From NCBI RefSeq assembly GCF_030252345.1, contig NZ_CP126980.1, forward strand, positions 6,153,501 to 6,217,500: a stretch of DNA of 64,000 nucleotides. The letters run 5' to 3'. Source of the stretch: Actinoplanes oblitus. Its GTDB lineage: Bacteria > Actinomycetota > Actinomycetes > Mycobacteriales > Micromonosporaceae. How positions within the stretch are numbered: the first letter of the stretch is position 1; each line of letters begins with the position of its first letter. The position numbers and the translations under genes are program-made. Positions 26,711-35,316 of the stretch are shown one piece after another. Under the pieces are notes generated by a model. It made no database searches, was not told the origin of the DNA, and saw nothing but the letters and a program-made list of their open reading frames with translations.

Positions 26711-28624
26711 TCATCGCCCTGCCAGTTCGGCGCGGGCCAGCCGCACGTCGGGGTCGTCGGGCGCCAGTGCGGCCGCCACGTCCAGGTCGGCCAAGGCCCG
26801 CTCCCACCGGCCGGCGCGCCGGTACAGGTACGCCCGGTTGTAACGCAGCGCCGGATCGTCCGGGGCCAGGCCGACGGCATGGTCCAGATCGGCCTCGGCC
26901 ACCTCGGTACGGCCCAGTTCGAGGGCCGCCGCGGCGCGGCCGGAGCGGGCGGTGACCAGGTCCGGGTCCGCCTCGACGGCATGGTCGAAGGAGGCCAGGG
27001 CGGCGCGGTACTGCCCGCGTTCGGCCCGGACGCTGCCCGCGATGACGTGCAGGTGCGGGTTGCCCGGTTCGCGGGCGAGCCCGGCGCGCACGTCGCACAT
27101 CGCGGCGTCCAGGTCGCCGCGCTCCAGGCGGAGGGCGGCCCGGTTGACGTACGCGTCGACGAAGTCCGGATCGAGCTCCAGCACATAGTCGAAGTCGGCC
27201 AGCGCGCCGTCGGTGTCGCCGCGGGCGGCACGCAGGTCGCCCCGGTTGTAGTACGCCTCGTGGAACGCCGGGGACAGCGCCATCACCGTCTCGTACTCGG
27301 CGAGCGCCTCGTCGTCGCGGTCCAGCCGGCGCAGCAGGTTGGCCCGGTCGAAGTGGTACTCCGGCCAGTTCGGATCGGCCTCGATCACCGCGGTGTAGTC
27401 GGCCAGCGCGTCCTCGATCCGGCCGAGCGCGACGTTGACCTGCCCGCGGTTGTAGCGCAGGACCGAGCGGTGCAGCCGGTGCTCGCCCGGCTCGAAGAAC
27501 GCGTCCATCCGGGCGATGCAGTCGTCCACCAGGCGCAGCGCCTCCGGCAGGTTCCCGTCGTGCACCTCGACCAGTGCCAGGCCGTTGCGCATGAACACGC
27601 TCTGGAAGACCCGCTCGCGCGGGTTGTCCAGCACCGAGGCGATCGCCACGGCCTGGTTGACCCAGCCGCGGGCCAGCGCCTGATCGCGGTGGTCCGGCTC
27701 GTAGTGCCGGGTGTAGAGCATGCCGGTCGCGTAGGCGGCGCCCATGTGCACGGCCGGCACCACGCTGTTCGTCCGGGCCTCCTGATACAGCGCCTCGGCC
27801 TCGGCCGGGCGCTCCAGCACCGCGAGGGCGGTGGTCAGCCGCGAGGTGATGAAGAGGTAGCGCAGCTCCGGCTGGTCCCAGCCGACCAGCCGCCGGGCGC
27901 GCTCGGCCAGGTCGATCGTCGCGTCGTAGAAGCCCATGACGCTGCAGTGGTCCACCGCGAACCGCAGGGCCGCGACGGCGTGCACGGCCGGGTCGGTGCC
28001 GCGCTCCCGGTGGTACGGGATGGCGCCGAGCCGCAGCGACACCTCGCCGGCGCGTTCCAGGTCGTCGGCCCGCCGGTCGTGCAGGCGCCGCCGCTCGTCC
28101 GGGTCCAGGGCCAGGTAGGCGGCGAGCGTCGCCGGATCCTCGGCGAGGCAGTCGCCCGCCACGTACGCCTTGGCGTCGCCGGCACCGGACGCGGCGCCGG
28201 TGCGGACGACCAGCGCGAGCGCCGACGGGTCGAGCCGGCGCCGCATCACGGTCAGCAACTCGACGTCGGTCGGGTCGGCCTGATCGGCGTTCTCGATCAC
28301 CAGGGTGCGCGGGCCGATCCGGCCGGTCAGGTCGCGCAGGAACTCGGTGAGGCCGTGCGCCAGCCGCCGGGTCCGCAGCCGCGAGTAGTACCTGGTGCGT
28401 TCGGCCGGCACCGCCAGCCCGGTCAGCGTCTCCGGCGCGGCGGGCACCAGCCCGTGCAGTTCCGGCGCCGCCGACAGGATCTCGATGGCGTGCGCGGCGA
28501 CCAGGTCCGGCGGCGCCTCGGGGACGATTGCCCGCAATATCGTGCCGGCCATGGTGTACGGCCCGCGCAGCCGGCGGTGCGCGTTCACCGGTGGGGTGAG
28601 CAGCTTCATCTTCTTGCTCCGCAT
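26711..28624 (-). CDS. TPR protein with degenerate STAND-like N-terminus
   Basis: A 637-residue protein. Residues 1-170 resemble the NTPase part of MalT/LuxR-like regulators: HRRLRGPYTMAGTILRAI, then a Walker-B-like TLVIENADQADPTDVELL. No P-loop (GxxxxGK) is visible, so it may not hydrolyse ATP. From about 250 to the end are tetratricopeptide repeats (YNRGQVNVALGRIEDALADY and about seven similar units), typical protein- or peptide-binding scaffolds. No DNA-binding domain at the C-terminus. ATG 28624 shares a base with the stop of the M50 protease gene (TGATG), so the two products are probably made together and may act on the same peptide. Confidence 0.8.
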   Translation of the reverse strand: MRSKKMKLLTPPVNAHRRLRGPYTMAGTILRAIVPEAPPDLVAAHAIEILSAAPELHGLVPAAPETLTGLAVPAERTRYYSRLRTRRLAHGLTEFLRDLTGRIGPRTLVIENADQADPTDVELLTVMRRRLDPSALALVVRTGAASGAGDAKAYVAGDCLAEDPATLAAYLALDPDERRRLHDRRADDLERAGEVSLRLGAIPYHRERGTDPAVHAVAALRFAVDHCSVMGFYDATIDLAERARRLVGWDQPELRYLFITSRLTTALAVLERPAEAEALYQEARTNSVVPAVHMGAAYATGMLYTRHYEPDHRDQALARGWVNQAVAIASVLDNPRERVFQSVFMRNGLALVEVHDGNLPEALRLVDDCIARMDAFFEPGEHRLHRSVLRYNRGQVNVALGRIEDALADYTAVIEADPNWPEYHFDRANLLRRLDRDDEALAEYETVMALSPAFHEAYYNRGDLRAARGDTDGALADFDYVLELDPDFVDAYVNRAALRLERGDLDAAMCDVRAGLAREPGNPHLHVIAGSVRAERGQYRAALASFDHAVEADPDLVTARSGRAAAALELGRTEVAEADLDHAVGLAPDDPALRYNRAYLYRRAGRWERALADLDVAAALAPDDPDVRLARAELAGR

Positions 28625-29823
28625 CAGTCGAGAACGTGGGCCGGCGCCGGTGCCCGGTCGCGCCGCGCCCGCCACAGCAGGTAGCCGAGGGCGGCGAACT
28701 GAAGCCCGTTGACCAGCAGGAAGGCCACCGAGTCGGTGACACCGGCGAGCCCCGAGCCGTCCGAGAGGTGGCCCAGCACGACACTGAACATGTGATAGGT
28801 CGCCGGGATCCCGGCCACCAGCAGGGTGCCGATCGAGAACGCGTAGCCGAGCACCAGCAGCCACGAGTACCAGCGGGCGACGGCCCGGTCGGTCGGGTGC
28901 CAGGTGCTCTCGTCCAGCACGTGGGCGTGCCGGCCGAGCAGGCGGTTCACCCGGTTGGCGACGGTGCGCCGGGCGGTCTTCTGCAGGTCGACGCAGCCGA
29001 ACACGGTGACGATCACGTGGTACAGGTCGGTCTGCAGGTAGAAGTAGAACTGCCAGACGAACCGCAGCAGGGTGGCGAACGCCATCGCCAGGCAGATGCC
29101 GCCGGCCAGCGGTTCGGTGCCGTCCGGACGGCGCAGCAGCCCGGCCACCAGGGTCAGCACCGCCACCGCCACCAGGTCGGCCAGCATGCCGGCCAGCATC
29201 GGCAGATACCGTTTGGCGCGCGGCACCGCCACCAGGCCGTCCAGCGACGTCTCGACGACCACGAAGTAGAGCCGCCGGCCGATCCCCATCCGGGACCGCA
29301 GGCCGAGGCGGCGGCCGGCGAGGGCGTGGAACGACTCGTGCAGCAGGATGAACGGGAACTGGCCGACGAAGACCACCATCACCACGACGGTCACGTACGG
29401 CGAGAAGAACAGGTTGCTGTAGTGCGGGGTCAGGCCGGGCTCGCGGATCATCGCGAGCACCGCGGCGAGCAGCAGGCCGGCGTACCCGATCATCGCGACC
29501 GGCGAGAACAGCGCGCGCCCCAGGCGCTGCCACCGGACGGTCCCGGCGGCCGCGACCGGTTCACCGGGCGCCGCGACGAACTCCATCTCGGTCATCGCCT
29601 CGAGGAACTCGACGATGTCCACCGGCTGCCCGAAAGCCCGCTCGTACCACTGGGCGGCGCGGCTCGGCGGCGTGCCGCGGATCAGTTCGCGCAGCAGCGC
29701 CGCGCCGTCGGCCGGCAGCACGCAGTACGCGTCGATGTCGGCCCGGCCGACAGTCACGTCGTCGCCCTCGTCGAGCATCGTGAGCTGGTGCAGCCGCACC
29801 GGCCGATCCAAGTCTTCGACCAT
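28624..29823 (-). CDS. PqqD-like/M50-type membrane metalloprotease
   Basis: A 399-residue protein. Residues 1-84 look like a PqqD-type winged-helix peptide-recognition element (RPVRLHQLTMLDEGDDVTVGR, then LPADGAALLRELIRG). After that come about seven membrane segments, with an HExxH zinc site H162-E163-S-F-H166 at the end of one, followed by a further conserved Asp in LAGMLADLVAVAVL. This is the layout of M50-type proteases in RiPP loci that bind a leader peptide and cleave or export it. ATG 29823 has GGGAG 8 bases upstream. A strong hairpin separates it from the 29-codon ORF upstream. Confidence 0.85.
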   Translation of the reverse strand: MVEDLDRPVRLHQLTMLDEGDDVTVGRADIDAYCVLPADGAALLRELIRGTPPSRAAQWYERAFGQPVDIVEFLEAMTEMEFVAAPGEPVAAAGTVRWQRLGRALFSPVAMIGYAGLLLAAVLAMIREPGLTPHYSNLFFSPYVTVVVMVVFVGQFPFILLHESFHALAGRRLGLRSRMGIGRRLYFVVVETSLDGLVAVPRAKRYLPMLAGMLADLVAVAVLTLVAGLLRRPDGTEPLAGGICLAMAFATLLRFVWQFYFYLQTDLYHVIVTVFGCVDLQKTARRTVANRVNRLLGRHAHVLDESTWHPTDRAVARWYSWLLVLGYAFSIGTLLVAGIPATYHMFSVVLGHLSDGSGLAGVTDSVAFLLVNGLQFAALGYLLWRARRDRAPAPAHVLD

Positions 29824-29849
29824 GATTGATCTCCCGTGCCAGGGTTGGT

Positions 29850-29871
29850 GGGGCTCCCTCGCGGGAGCCCC
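29850..29871 (-). terminator. Hairpin between peptide gene and protease gene
   Basis: A perfect 9-bp stem, GGGGCTCCC and GGGAGCCCC, has a 4-base loop and sits 8 bases past the 29-codon ORF stop and before the protease ribosome-binding site. It would cut transcription partially or stabilise the upstream mRNA end, giving more peptide than enzyme. Confidence 0.8.
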
Positions 29872-29879
29872 GTGTCTCA

Positions 29880-29969
29880 TCAGGCGACGCCACAGCTCGG
29901 GCTGTACGGACACAGCGCCGCACTCGTCAGGCGCACGGCACCGGCCTTACGCACGTTGATCTTCTTCAT
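29880..29969 (-). CDS. Candidate RiPP precursor peptide, 29 aa
   Basis: A 29-codon ORF with a strong GGGGGGAGG site 7 bases before ATG 29969. The product begins MKKINVRKAGAVRLTSAA, a basic leader-like half, and ends LCPYSPSCGVA, a core-like half with two Cys flanking PYSPS. The same strand continues into a PqqD-like/M50 protease gene, the usual partner of a short modified peptide. A hairpin follows the stop. No radical SAM, YcaO or LanM-like gene is adjacent, so the modification (disulfide, thioether, other) is open. Too short for coding statistics; support comes from the ribosome-binding site, context and leader/core layout. Confidence 0.75.
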   Translation of the reverse strand: MKKINVRKAGAVRLTSAALCPYSPSCGVA

Positions 29970-30074
29970 GGCTTTTCCTCCCCCCGGTATCTCTGAGGTC
30001 TTGCGCAGAGCATGTCCGGCGGGGATGTCCCGGGCACAGGGACAGCCATCCCGGCCGGGCGGGAAGAACGCCCG

Positions 30075-30821
30075 TCAGCAGAGGAGGTCGTGCAGCGCCG
30101 CGACGCAGTTCGCCACGTCCGCCACGTGCGCGCTGTGACCGAACGAGCGGGGCCGGGGAATCGCGACGTCGAGCACCCGGCGGACCTGTCCCGGCCGGGC
30201 GCTGAGCACCACGACACGATCGGCCAGCAGCACCGCCTCGGAGATCGAGTGCGTGACGAAGACCGTGGTGGCCGGCGCTGACATGTGCATCGCCTGCAGC
30301 TGCCCGGCCAGTTCCTCGCGGGTCAGCGCGTCCAGGGCGGAGAACGGCTCGTCCATCAGCAGCACCCGGGGCCGCTGGATCAGCGCCCGGCAGAGCGCGA
30401 CCCGCTGCTGCATGCCGCCGGAGAGCTCGTGGGGATGCCGCCGGTGGAACCCGGCCAGGCCGACCGCGTCGAGCAGTTCCGCCGCCCGCTCCCGGTACTC
30501 GGCCCGGGGCAGGCGCCGGATCTCCACCGGCAGCATGACGTTGCCCAGCACGGTCCGCCAGGGCAGCAGCGCCGGCAGCTGATGCATCAGCACCACGTCG
30601 CGGCGGGGGCGGTGGACCGGCGTACCGCCGATGGTCACGCGGCCACCGGTTGGCGCGAGCAGCCCGGCCATCAGGCGCAACAGCGTCGACTTGCCGCAGC
30701 CGGAGCGCCCGATGACGGCGACGAATTGGTTCTCGCCGATCGTCAGGTCGATGTCGCGCAGCGCCGCCACCTCGCCGGCACGGGTGGTGAACGTCCGGGA
30801 CACCCGCTCCAGCACGATCAT
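30075..30821 (-). CDS. ABC transporter ATPase, NitT/TauT type
   Basis: A 248-residue ABC ATPase. Walker A is GRSGCGKST, the signature is LSGGMQQRVALCRAL, and Walker B is VLLMDEPFSALD, followed by FVTHSISEAVLLADRVVVL. The family is that of nitrate/sulfonate/taurine/thiamine-precursor importers. The ATG overlaps the permease stop by 4 bp. It ends 105 bp before the 29-codon ORF on the same strand. Confidence 0.95.
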   Translation of the reverse strand: MIVLERVSRTFTTRAGEVAALRDIDLTIGENQFVAVIGRSGCGKSTLLRLMAGLLAPTGGRVTIGGTPVHRPRRDVVLMHQLPALLPWRTVLGNVMLPVEIRRLPRAEYRERAAELLDAVGLAGFHRRHPHELSGGMQQRVALCRALIQRPRVLLMDEPFSALDALTREELAGQLQAMHMSAPATTVFVTHSISEAVLLADRVVVLSARPGQVRRVLDVAIPRPRSFGHSAHVADVANCVAALHDLLC

Positions 30822-31564
30822 CCGGAGATCGCCCGCGCCCACGGCACCAGCCAGCGTTCCAGCACCACCACCAGGTAGAACAGAGCGGTGCTGAGCAGCG
30901 CCAGCAGGGTGATGGCGGCGAACGCGAGCGGCGTGTCCAGTGACATCCCGGACAGCACGATCACCGCGCCCAGCCCGCCGCTCGGGTTGTTGATCTCGGC
31001 GACCACCGCGCCGATCACGGCCAGGGTGACGGCGACCTTCAGGCCGGTGAACACCTGCGGGAGCGCCCACGGCAGGCGCACCTTGACGTACGTCTGCCAG
31101 CGCGACGCGGACAGCGACCGGCTCAGCTCGCCCAGCTCGGCCGGGGTCGAGGTGAGCCCGGCCATCGTCGCCACCACGATCGGGAAGACGCAGATCAGCA
31201 CCACCAGCACGATCTTCGGCCGGGCGCCGAAGCCCAGCCACACCACGAGCAGCGGGGCGAGCGCCACCTTCGGTATCGAGTTCAGCGCGACCAGCACCGG
31301 CAGAGCGGCCCGCTCCAGCGCCCGCCACGCGGTGAGCAGCACCGCGACCAGCAGGCCGAGCGCCACCGCGATGCCGAACCCGGCAAGGGTCTCGGACACC
31401 GTGGCACCGGTCTCGCGGATCAGGTAGCCGGGCTGGGCACGGAAGGCCGCCACGATGTCCGGTGGCGCGGGCAGGATGATCTGCCGGATGCCGAACACCG
31501 CGGTGGCCGCCCACCAGAGCACCACCGTGCCGACCACCCCGGCGATCGGCAGGGCGGCTCTCAC
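30818..31564 (-). CDS. ABC transporter permease, NitT/TauT type
   Basis: A 248-residue BPD-type permease with about six membrane helices. The EAA-like loop region is TPAELGELSRSLSASRWQTYVKVRLPWALPQVFTGLKVA, the segment that contacts the ATPase. GTG 31564 overlaps the methyltransferase stop by 4 bp (GTGA) and leads into a hydrophobic first helix. The substrate cannot be told from the sequence. Confidence 0.95.
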   Translation of the reverse strand: MRAALPIAGVVGTVVLWWAATAVFGIRQIILPAPPDIVAAFRAQPGYLIRETGATVSETLAGFGIAVALGLLVAVLLTAWRALERAALPVLVALNSIPKVALAPLLVVWLGFGARPKIVLVVLICVFPIVVATMAGLTSTPAELGELSRSLSASRWQTYVKVRLPWALPQVFTGLKVAVTLAVIGAVVAEINNPSGGLGAVIVLSGMSLDTPLAFAAITLLALLSTALFYLVVVLERWLVPWARAISG

Positions 31565-32349
31565 GGGTGTCGCCCGACGGTGGAGTAGGTGAGGATTCCC
31601 CGCACCACCAGCCGGGGGTCCTCGGCGAGCCGGCACAGCCGGTCGAGGTCGCGCTCGGTGAGCCCGGCGCCGAGCAGACCGGCCCGCTGCTGCTCGACGT
31701 TGACCGCGATGAGCCGCGCCCCCGCGGTGCCGCCCGGCCAGGACCGGGCCCGGACCTCGGTGGTCACGTCGACGAGCCCGGCCGCCAGCATCGCGGCGTG
31801 CAGCCGGCAGGCCCACGCCGGATCGTTGCCGTTGCCCGGCAGCAGCCGTCCCACCAGGATGTCGTAGTAGCGTTCGACCAGCTCGGCGGCGGCCTCGTCG
31901 GGCGCGGCCAGCACCACCCCGCGGATCGCCGAGGCCCATTCCTCGACGAGCAGGATCCCTTCCGGTACGAGGGACGCCGCCAGCCGTTCCAGCACCTCCA
32001 CCCGGCTGGGCAGGTGAGACAGCACCAGCCGCGCGTGGATCAGGTCCCACGGCGGTGCCGGGACCGGTTCGGTGATCAGATCGTGGCGCAGCACGTCATA
32101 GCCCGCCCCGGCCCGCAGGTGCCGCGGCTTGAGGTCGGTGGCCAGCACCGGCCCGGCCCGCTCGGCCAGCCAGGCCGCGATGCTGCCACCGCCGGCGCCG
32201 ACCTCCAGGCAGCGCCGCCCGGTGAGGTCGCCGAGGGCCGCGAGCCGCTCGACGGTGAACGGGTCGAGGATCTCGGCGAGCAGCCGGTGCCGCAGCGCCG
32301 CGATCGGATCGTCGTTGTCGAACGAGTACGTCCCCCGCCGCGTCGCCAT
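31561..32349 (-). CDS. SAM-dependent methyltransferase inside ABC operon
   Basis: A 262-residue class I methyltransferase: CLEVGAGGGSIAAWLAE is motif I binding S-adenosylmethionine, VLATDLKP is motif II, and WDLIHARLVLSHLPSRVEVLERLAASLVPEGILLVEEW covers the later motifs. It starts with RRGTYSFDNDDPIAALRHRLL, similar to natural-product methyltransferases. It is placed between the substrate-binding lipoprotein gene (4 bp away) and the permease gene (4-bp overlap), an unusual position for an import operon. The methyl acceptor is unknown; the imported compound or the peptide encoded downstream are candidates. Confidence 0.85.
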   Translation of the reverse strand: MATRRGTYSFDNDDPIAALRHRLLAEILDPFTVERLAALGDLTGRRCLEVGAGGGSIAAWLAERAGPVLATDLKPRHLRAGAGYDVLRHDLITEPVPAPPWDLIHARLVLSHLPSRVEVLERLAASLVPEGILLVEEWASAIRGVVLAAPDEAAAELVERYYDILVGRLLPGNGNDPAWACRLHAAMLAAGLVDVTTEVRARSWPGGTAGARLIAVNVEQQRAGLLGAGLTERDLDRLCRLAEDPRLVVRGILTYSTVGRHP

Positions 32350-32353
32350 CGGC

Positions 32354-33352
32354 TCAGCCCGCCGGCGCCAGCGAGAAGTCGACCACCGCGTCCGGGGTCA
32401 GGCTGCCCGGCGGGACCAGCCCGTTCCTCTCCAGCGTGGCGATCGCCGTGCCGACCCGCTGCTTGTCGATCACCCCGGACGTCTTCACGTACGGCGTCAT
32501 CAGGGTGATCTCCCCGACCGCTGCGGTCACGTCCGCCGCCGGCTGCGCCTTCTTCATGATCTCGGCGGCTTCCTGCGGGTGCTCGATCGTGTACGCCAGC
32601 CCCTTGAGCGCCGCGTCGCGGAACCGCCGGGCCAGGTCCGGATTGCCCTGCGTGATGCTCACCGACGCGATCAGCCCGTTGCCGTACAGCTCCGGCAGGT
32701 AGGTGCTGTACGGCATGACCACGGTCTTCTTGCCACCGGCCGCCTTCTCCAGACCCTTCGCCCCGATCAGGAAGGTGCTCAGCGCGTCCACCCGCCCACC
32801 GGCCAGCAGCGCCGGCAACTGCGGCGGCGGCGCGTTGACCCACTGCACCTCGCTCGCGTCGATCCCGGCGAGTTTCGCGTAGCCCGGGAAGAGCAACTGG
32901 TTCACCGAACCGGTCGCGGCGCCCAGCTTGTGCCCCTCCAGGTCGGTGGGTTTGGCGACGGCGGAACCCGCCAGCGAAATGATCGAGACCAGCGTCTGCT
33001 GGTGGATCGCGGCTATCGCGCGGACGTCCTGGTACTGGCCTTTTCCGGCCAGGATCCAGGCCCCGGTCAGATCGAGATTGGCGAATTGCGCTTTCCCGGC
33101 CGCGAGTACCTTCAGGTTCTCCCCGGTCGCCGCGCCGAGCTGAATGGTGACGTCGATCCCGGCGTCCCGGAAATACCCCTTCTCCTGGGCGACCCAGGCG
33201 AAGGCGTCACGGCCCACCGCGCCGAAGGCGGTGAGATAGGTGACCCTGTCAGCTGCCGGCCTGCCGCCGTCCGGCTGCTCGTCGTCACCACACGCGGTGA
33301 GCGACAACGTCATGGCCATGGTGGCGGCGAGCGTGGCAAAGATACGCCTCAT
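32354..33352 (-). CDS. ABC transporter substrate-binding lipoprotein
   Basis: A 332-residue lipoprotein. The signal peptide ends with the lipobox LTAC, so the Cys is lipidated and the protein is anchored outside the membrane. The mature part is an SsuA/ThiY-like periplasmic-binding fold: RVTYLTAFGAVGRDAFAWVAQEKGYFRDAGIDVTI, then KPTDLEGHKLG and VQWVNAPPPQLPALLAGGRVDAL. ATG 33352 has GGGGAAG 5 bases upstream. First gene of the operon with methyltransferase, permease and ATPase. Confidence 0.95.
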   Translation of the reverse strand: MRRIFATLAATMAMTLSLTACGDDEQPDGGRPAADRVTYLTAFGAVGRDAFAWVAQEKGYFRDAGIDVTIQLGAATGENLKVLAAGKAQFANLDLTGAWILAGKGQYQDVRAIAAIHQQTLVSIISLAGSAVAKPTDLEGHKLGAATGSVNQLLFPGYAKLAGIDASEVQWVNAPPPQLPALLAGGRVDALSTFLIGAKGLEKAAGGKKTVVMPYSTYLPELYGNGLIASVSITQGNPDLARRFRDAALKGLAYTIEHPQEAAEIMKKAQPAADVTAAVGEITLMTPYVKTSGVIDKQRVGTAIATLERNGLVPPGSLTPDAVVDFSLAPAG

Positions 33353-33711
33353 CGGACTTCCCCCGCATCGGTGACACATTGATCAACAACGATACGTTTC
33401 CGTGCGGAAGCCTAACCGATCAGTTCAGATCCGCGGTCGCCCACGACCCACCCGATTTCCGTACGCCCCGGCAGGCGCGCCGTTCTTTGCACGGCGTTCC
33501 GCGCAGCGATCGCCGCGACAGTCGTCACGGCGATCGGCGGATGCGGCCGGCCGCGCCCCGGGCCACCCAGGGTCAGCCGCATGGCGAGCAGCGACCTGCG
33601 GAGTGCGGACCCCGCTCAGCACCTCGATCCGGGCGCCGCCCAGCGACGGCGGTTGTGCCGCCGCTCAGCGACCGCGATCGTGCCGCCGCTGAGCGGCCGG
33701 AGTCATCGCGC
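33353..33711. other. Intergenic region, no gene seen
   Basis: The 359 bp contain a TTGATCAA palindrome at 33379-33386, in a good position for an operator of the ABC operon, and GC-rich sequence with GCGATCG-type and CGATCGTG motifs beyond. No coding-like frame or RNA gene was recognised. Confidence 0.5.
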
Positions 33712-33909
33712 TCAGCGGCCGAAGGAGAACCGCCGCTTCTTCTGCGGCCGGAAGCCCTGCAGCATGTCCGCGCCCTGGCGCAGCGCCCGGCTCGCCCGGG
33801 TGGTCCCCCGCCGCGATTCCAGGCGGTCACTGAGCTTGCGCGCCCCGGCAGCCGCCAGCGGCACCGCGATCGCCATCACCACAAAACGTCGAATGAAGCC
33901 GAAAATCAT
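33712..33909 (-). CDS. Small single-helix membrane protein
   Basis: A 65-residue protein: an N-terminal hydrophobic segment (MIFGFIRRFVVMAIAVPLAAAG), then a basic tail (ARKLSDRLESRRGTTRASRAL ending QKKRRFSFGR). A short membrane anchor with a positively charged cytoplasmic tail is typical of small proteins near the membrane. The function is unknown. It stands alone between the ABC operon and gpsA. Confidence 0.65.
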   Translation of the reverse strand: MIFGFIRRFVVMAIAVPLAAAGARKLSDRLESRRGTTRASRALRQGADMLQGFRPQKKRRFSFGR

Positions 33910-34020
33910 CGGAACACTCCATCATCAGGCCGGACAATGCTTCACAAATACCCGCCTGGCCAGGGAGCCAATCCCCGGGTGAAACCCGTAACGCCGACAC
34001 CACGCCCTGGTCGCCGATGG

Positions 34021-35022
34021 TCAGCCGGGTTCGGATTCGTGGCCGGCCGGGTGGGAGCGCAGCAGGCCGGCATAGGCGCGCTCGGCGGTGATGTCGCCGG
34101 TGATCACGCGGTGGATGGTGCGGGTGATCGGCATGGGCAGGCCGTGGCGGTCGGCCAGCCGGACGGCGGCGTGAACCGTCTTGACGCCCTCGGCGACCTG
34201 GCCCATCTCGGCGAGGATGTCGTCCAGGCCGCGGCCACGGCCGAGCTGCTCGCCGACGTGCCGGTTGCGGCTGTGCGGGCTGATGCACGTCGCCACCAGG
34301 TCGCCCATCCCGGCCAGCCCGGCGAGGGTGGTCGGCTCGCCGCCCATCGCGACAGCCAGCGTGGTGAGCTCGGCGAGTCCGCGGGAGATCACCCCGGCCC
34401 GGGTGTTGTCGCCGACGCCCAGGCCCTGGGCGATGCCGGTGGCGATCGCCACGACGTTCTTCAGCGCTCCGCCGACCTCGCAGCCGATCACGTCGTGGTT
34501 GGTGTAGACGCGCAGCAGGCCGCGCCGGAACACCCGCTGGATCTCGGTGGCCACGGTCAGATCCTCGGTGGCGATCACGGTGGCCGCCGCCATGCCCGCC
34601 ATGATCTCCTTGGCCAGGTTGGGGCCGGTGAGCGCGGCCGCCGGATGCCCCGGCAGCACCTCCTTGATCACCTCGGTCATCCGCAGCAGCGAGTCCCGTT
34701 CCAGCCCCTTGCTGAGGCTGACCACCGGGATCCACGGGTGCAGGTCCGGCTTGACGCGCTCCAGGGTGGCGCGGAACGCCCCGGTCGGCACGCCGACGAC
34801 GAGCAACTCCGCGTGGCCGGCCGCCTCGGCGAGGTCCGAGGTGGCACGCAGGCGGGGCGGGAGCGGGAAGCCCTGGAGGTAGCGCCCGTTGCTGTGCTTG
34901 GCGTTGATCTCGTCCGCGGTCTCGGAGCCGCGCGCCCAGATCAGCGACTCGTGGTCGCGGCGGGTGAGAACGGAGGCGACAGTGGTCCCCCACGAACCAG
35001 CGCCCAGCACAGTGATCCGCAT
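34021..35022 (-). CDS. gpsA: Glycerol-3-phosphate dehydrogenase [NAD(P)+]
   Basis: A 333-residue enzyme that reduces dihydroxyacetone phosphate to sn-glycerol 3-phosphate for phospholipid synthesis. It has an N-terminal Rossmann motif (MRITVLGAGSWGTTVASVL), SLSKGLE, the ALTGPNLAKEIMAG block, the catalytic Lys in GGALKNVVAIATGI, and NTRAGVISRGLAELTTLAVAMGG with GLAGMGDLVATC. ATG 35022 has GGAGGAGGG 6 bases upstream. It is monocistronic in the window; the 294 bp upstream hold no recognisable gene. Confidence 0.95.
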   Translation of the reverse strand: MRITVLGAGSWGTTVASVLTRRDHESLIWARGSETADEINAKHSNGRYLQGFPLPPRLRATSDLAEAAGHAELLVVGVPTGAFRATLERVKPDLHPWIPVVSLSKGLERDSLLRMTEVIKEVLPGHPAAALTGPNLAKEIMAGMAAATVIATEDLTVATEIQRVFRRGLLRVYTNHDVIGCEVGGALKNVVAIATGIAQGLGVGDNTRAGVISRGLAELTTLAVAMGGEPTTLAGLAGMGDLVATCISPHSRNRHVGEQLGRGRGLDDILAEMGQVAEGVKTVHAAVRLADRHGLPMPITRTIHRVITGDITAERAYAGLLRSHPAGHESEPG

Positions 35023-35316
35023 GATCGCCCTCCTCCTCGGCGCCTTCGGCGCGCCTTGAGGATACGGCCGCACAGACGTCCCCTAGGTCCGTCCACGCGC
35101 GACGAGCAGCCCGCCAGGATCCCGCCATCGCCACACCCGTGACCGTCGGCGTCCGCTCCTGACCCGCGGACAGCGAGCCGGGACCGGACTCCAGGCCGGC
35201 CAGCCGGAACCGCGCTGACGAATCCCGGGTCGGAACCGTCGCACGGCTGCCGGCGCGGGACCGGACTCACGTCACGGGACGTCGTCCGGTCCCGCGGGAT
35301 GCCGGCGGGAGCGGAC

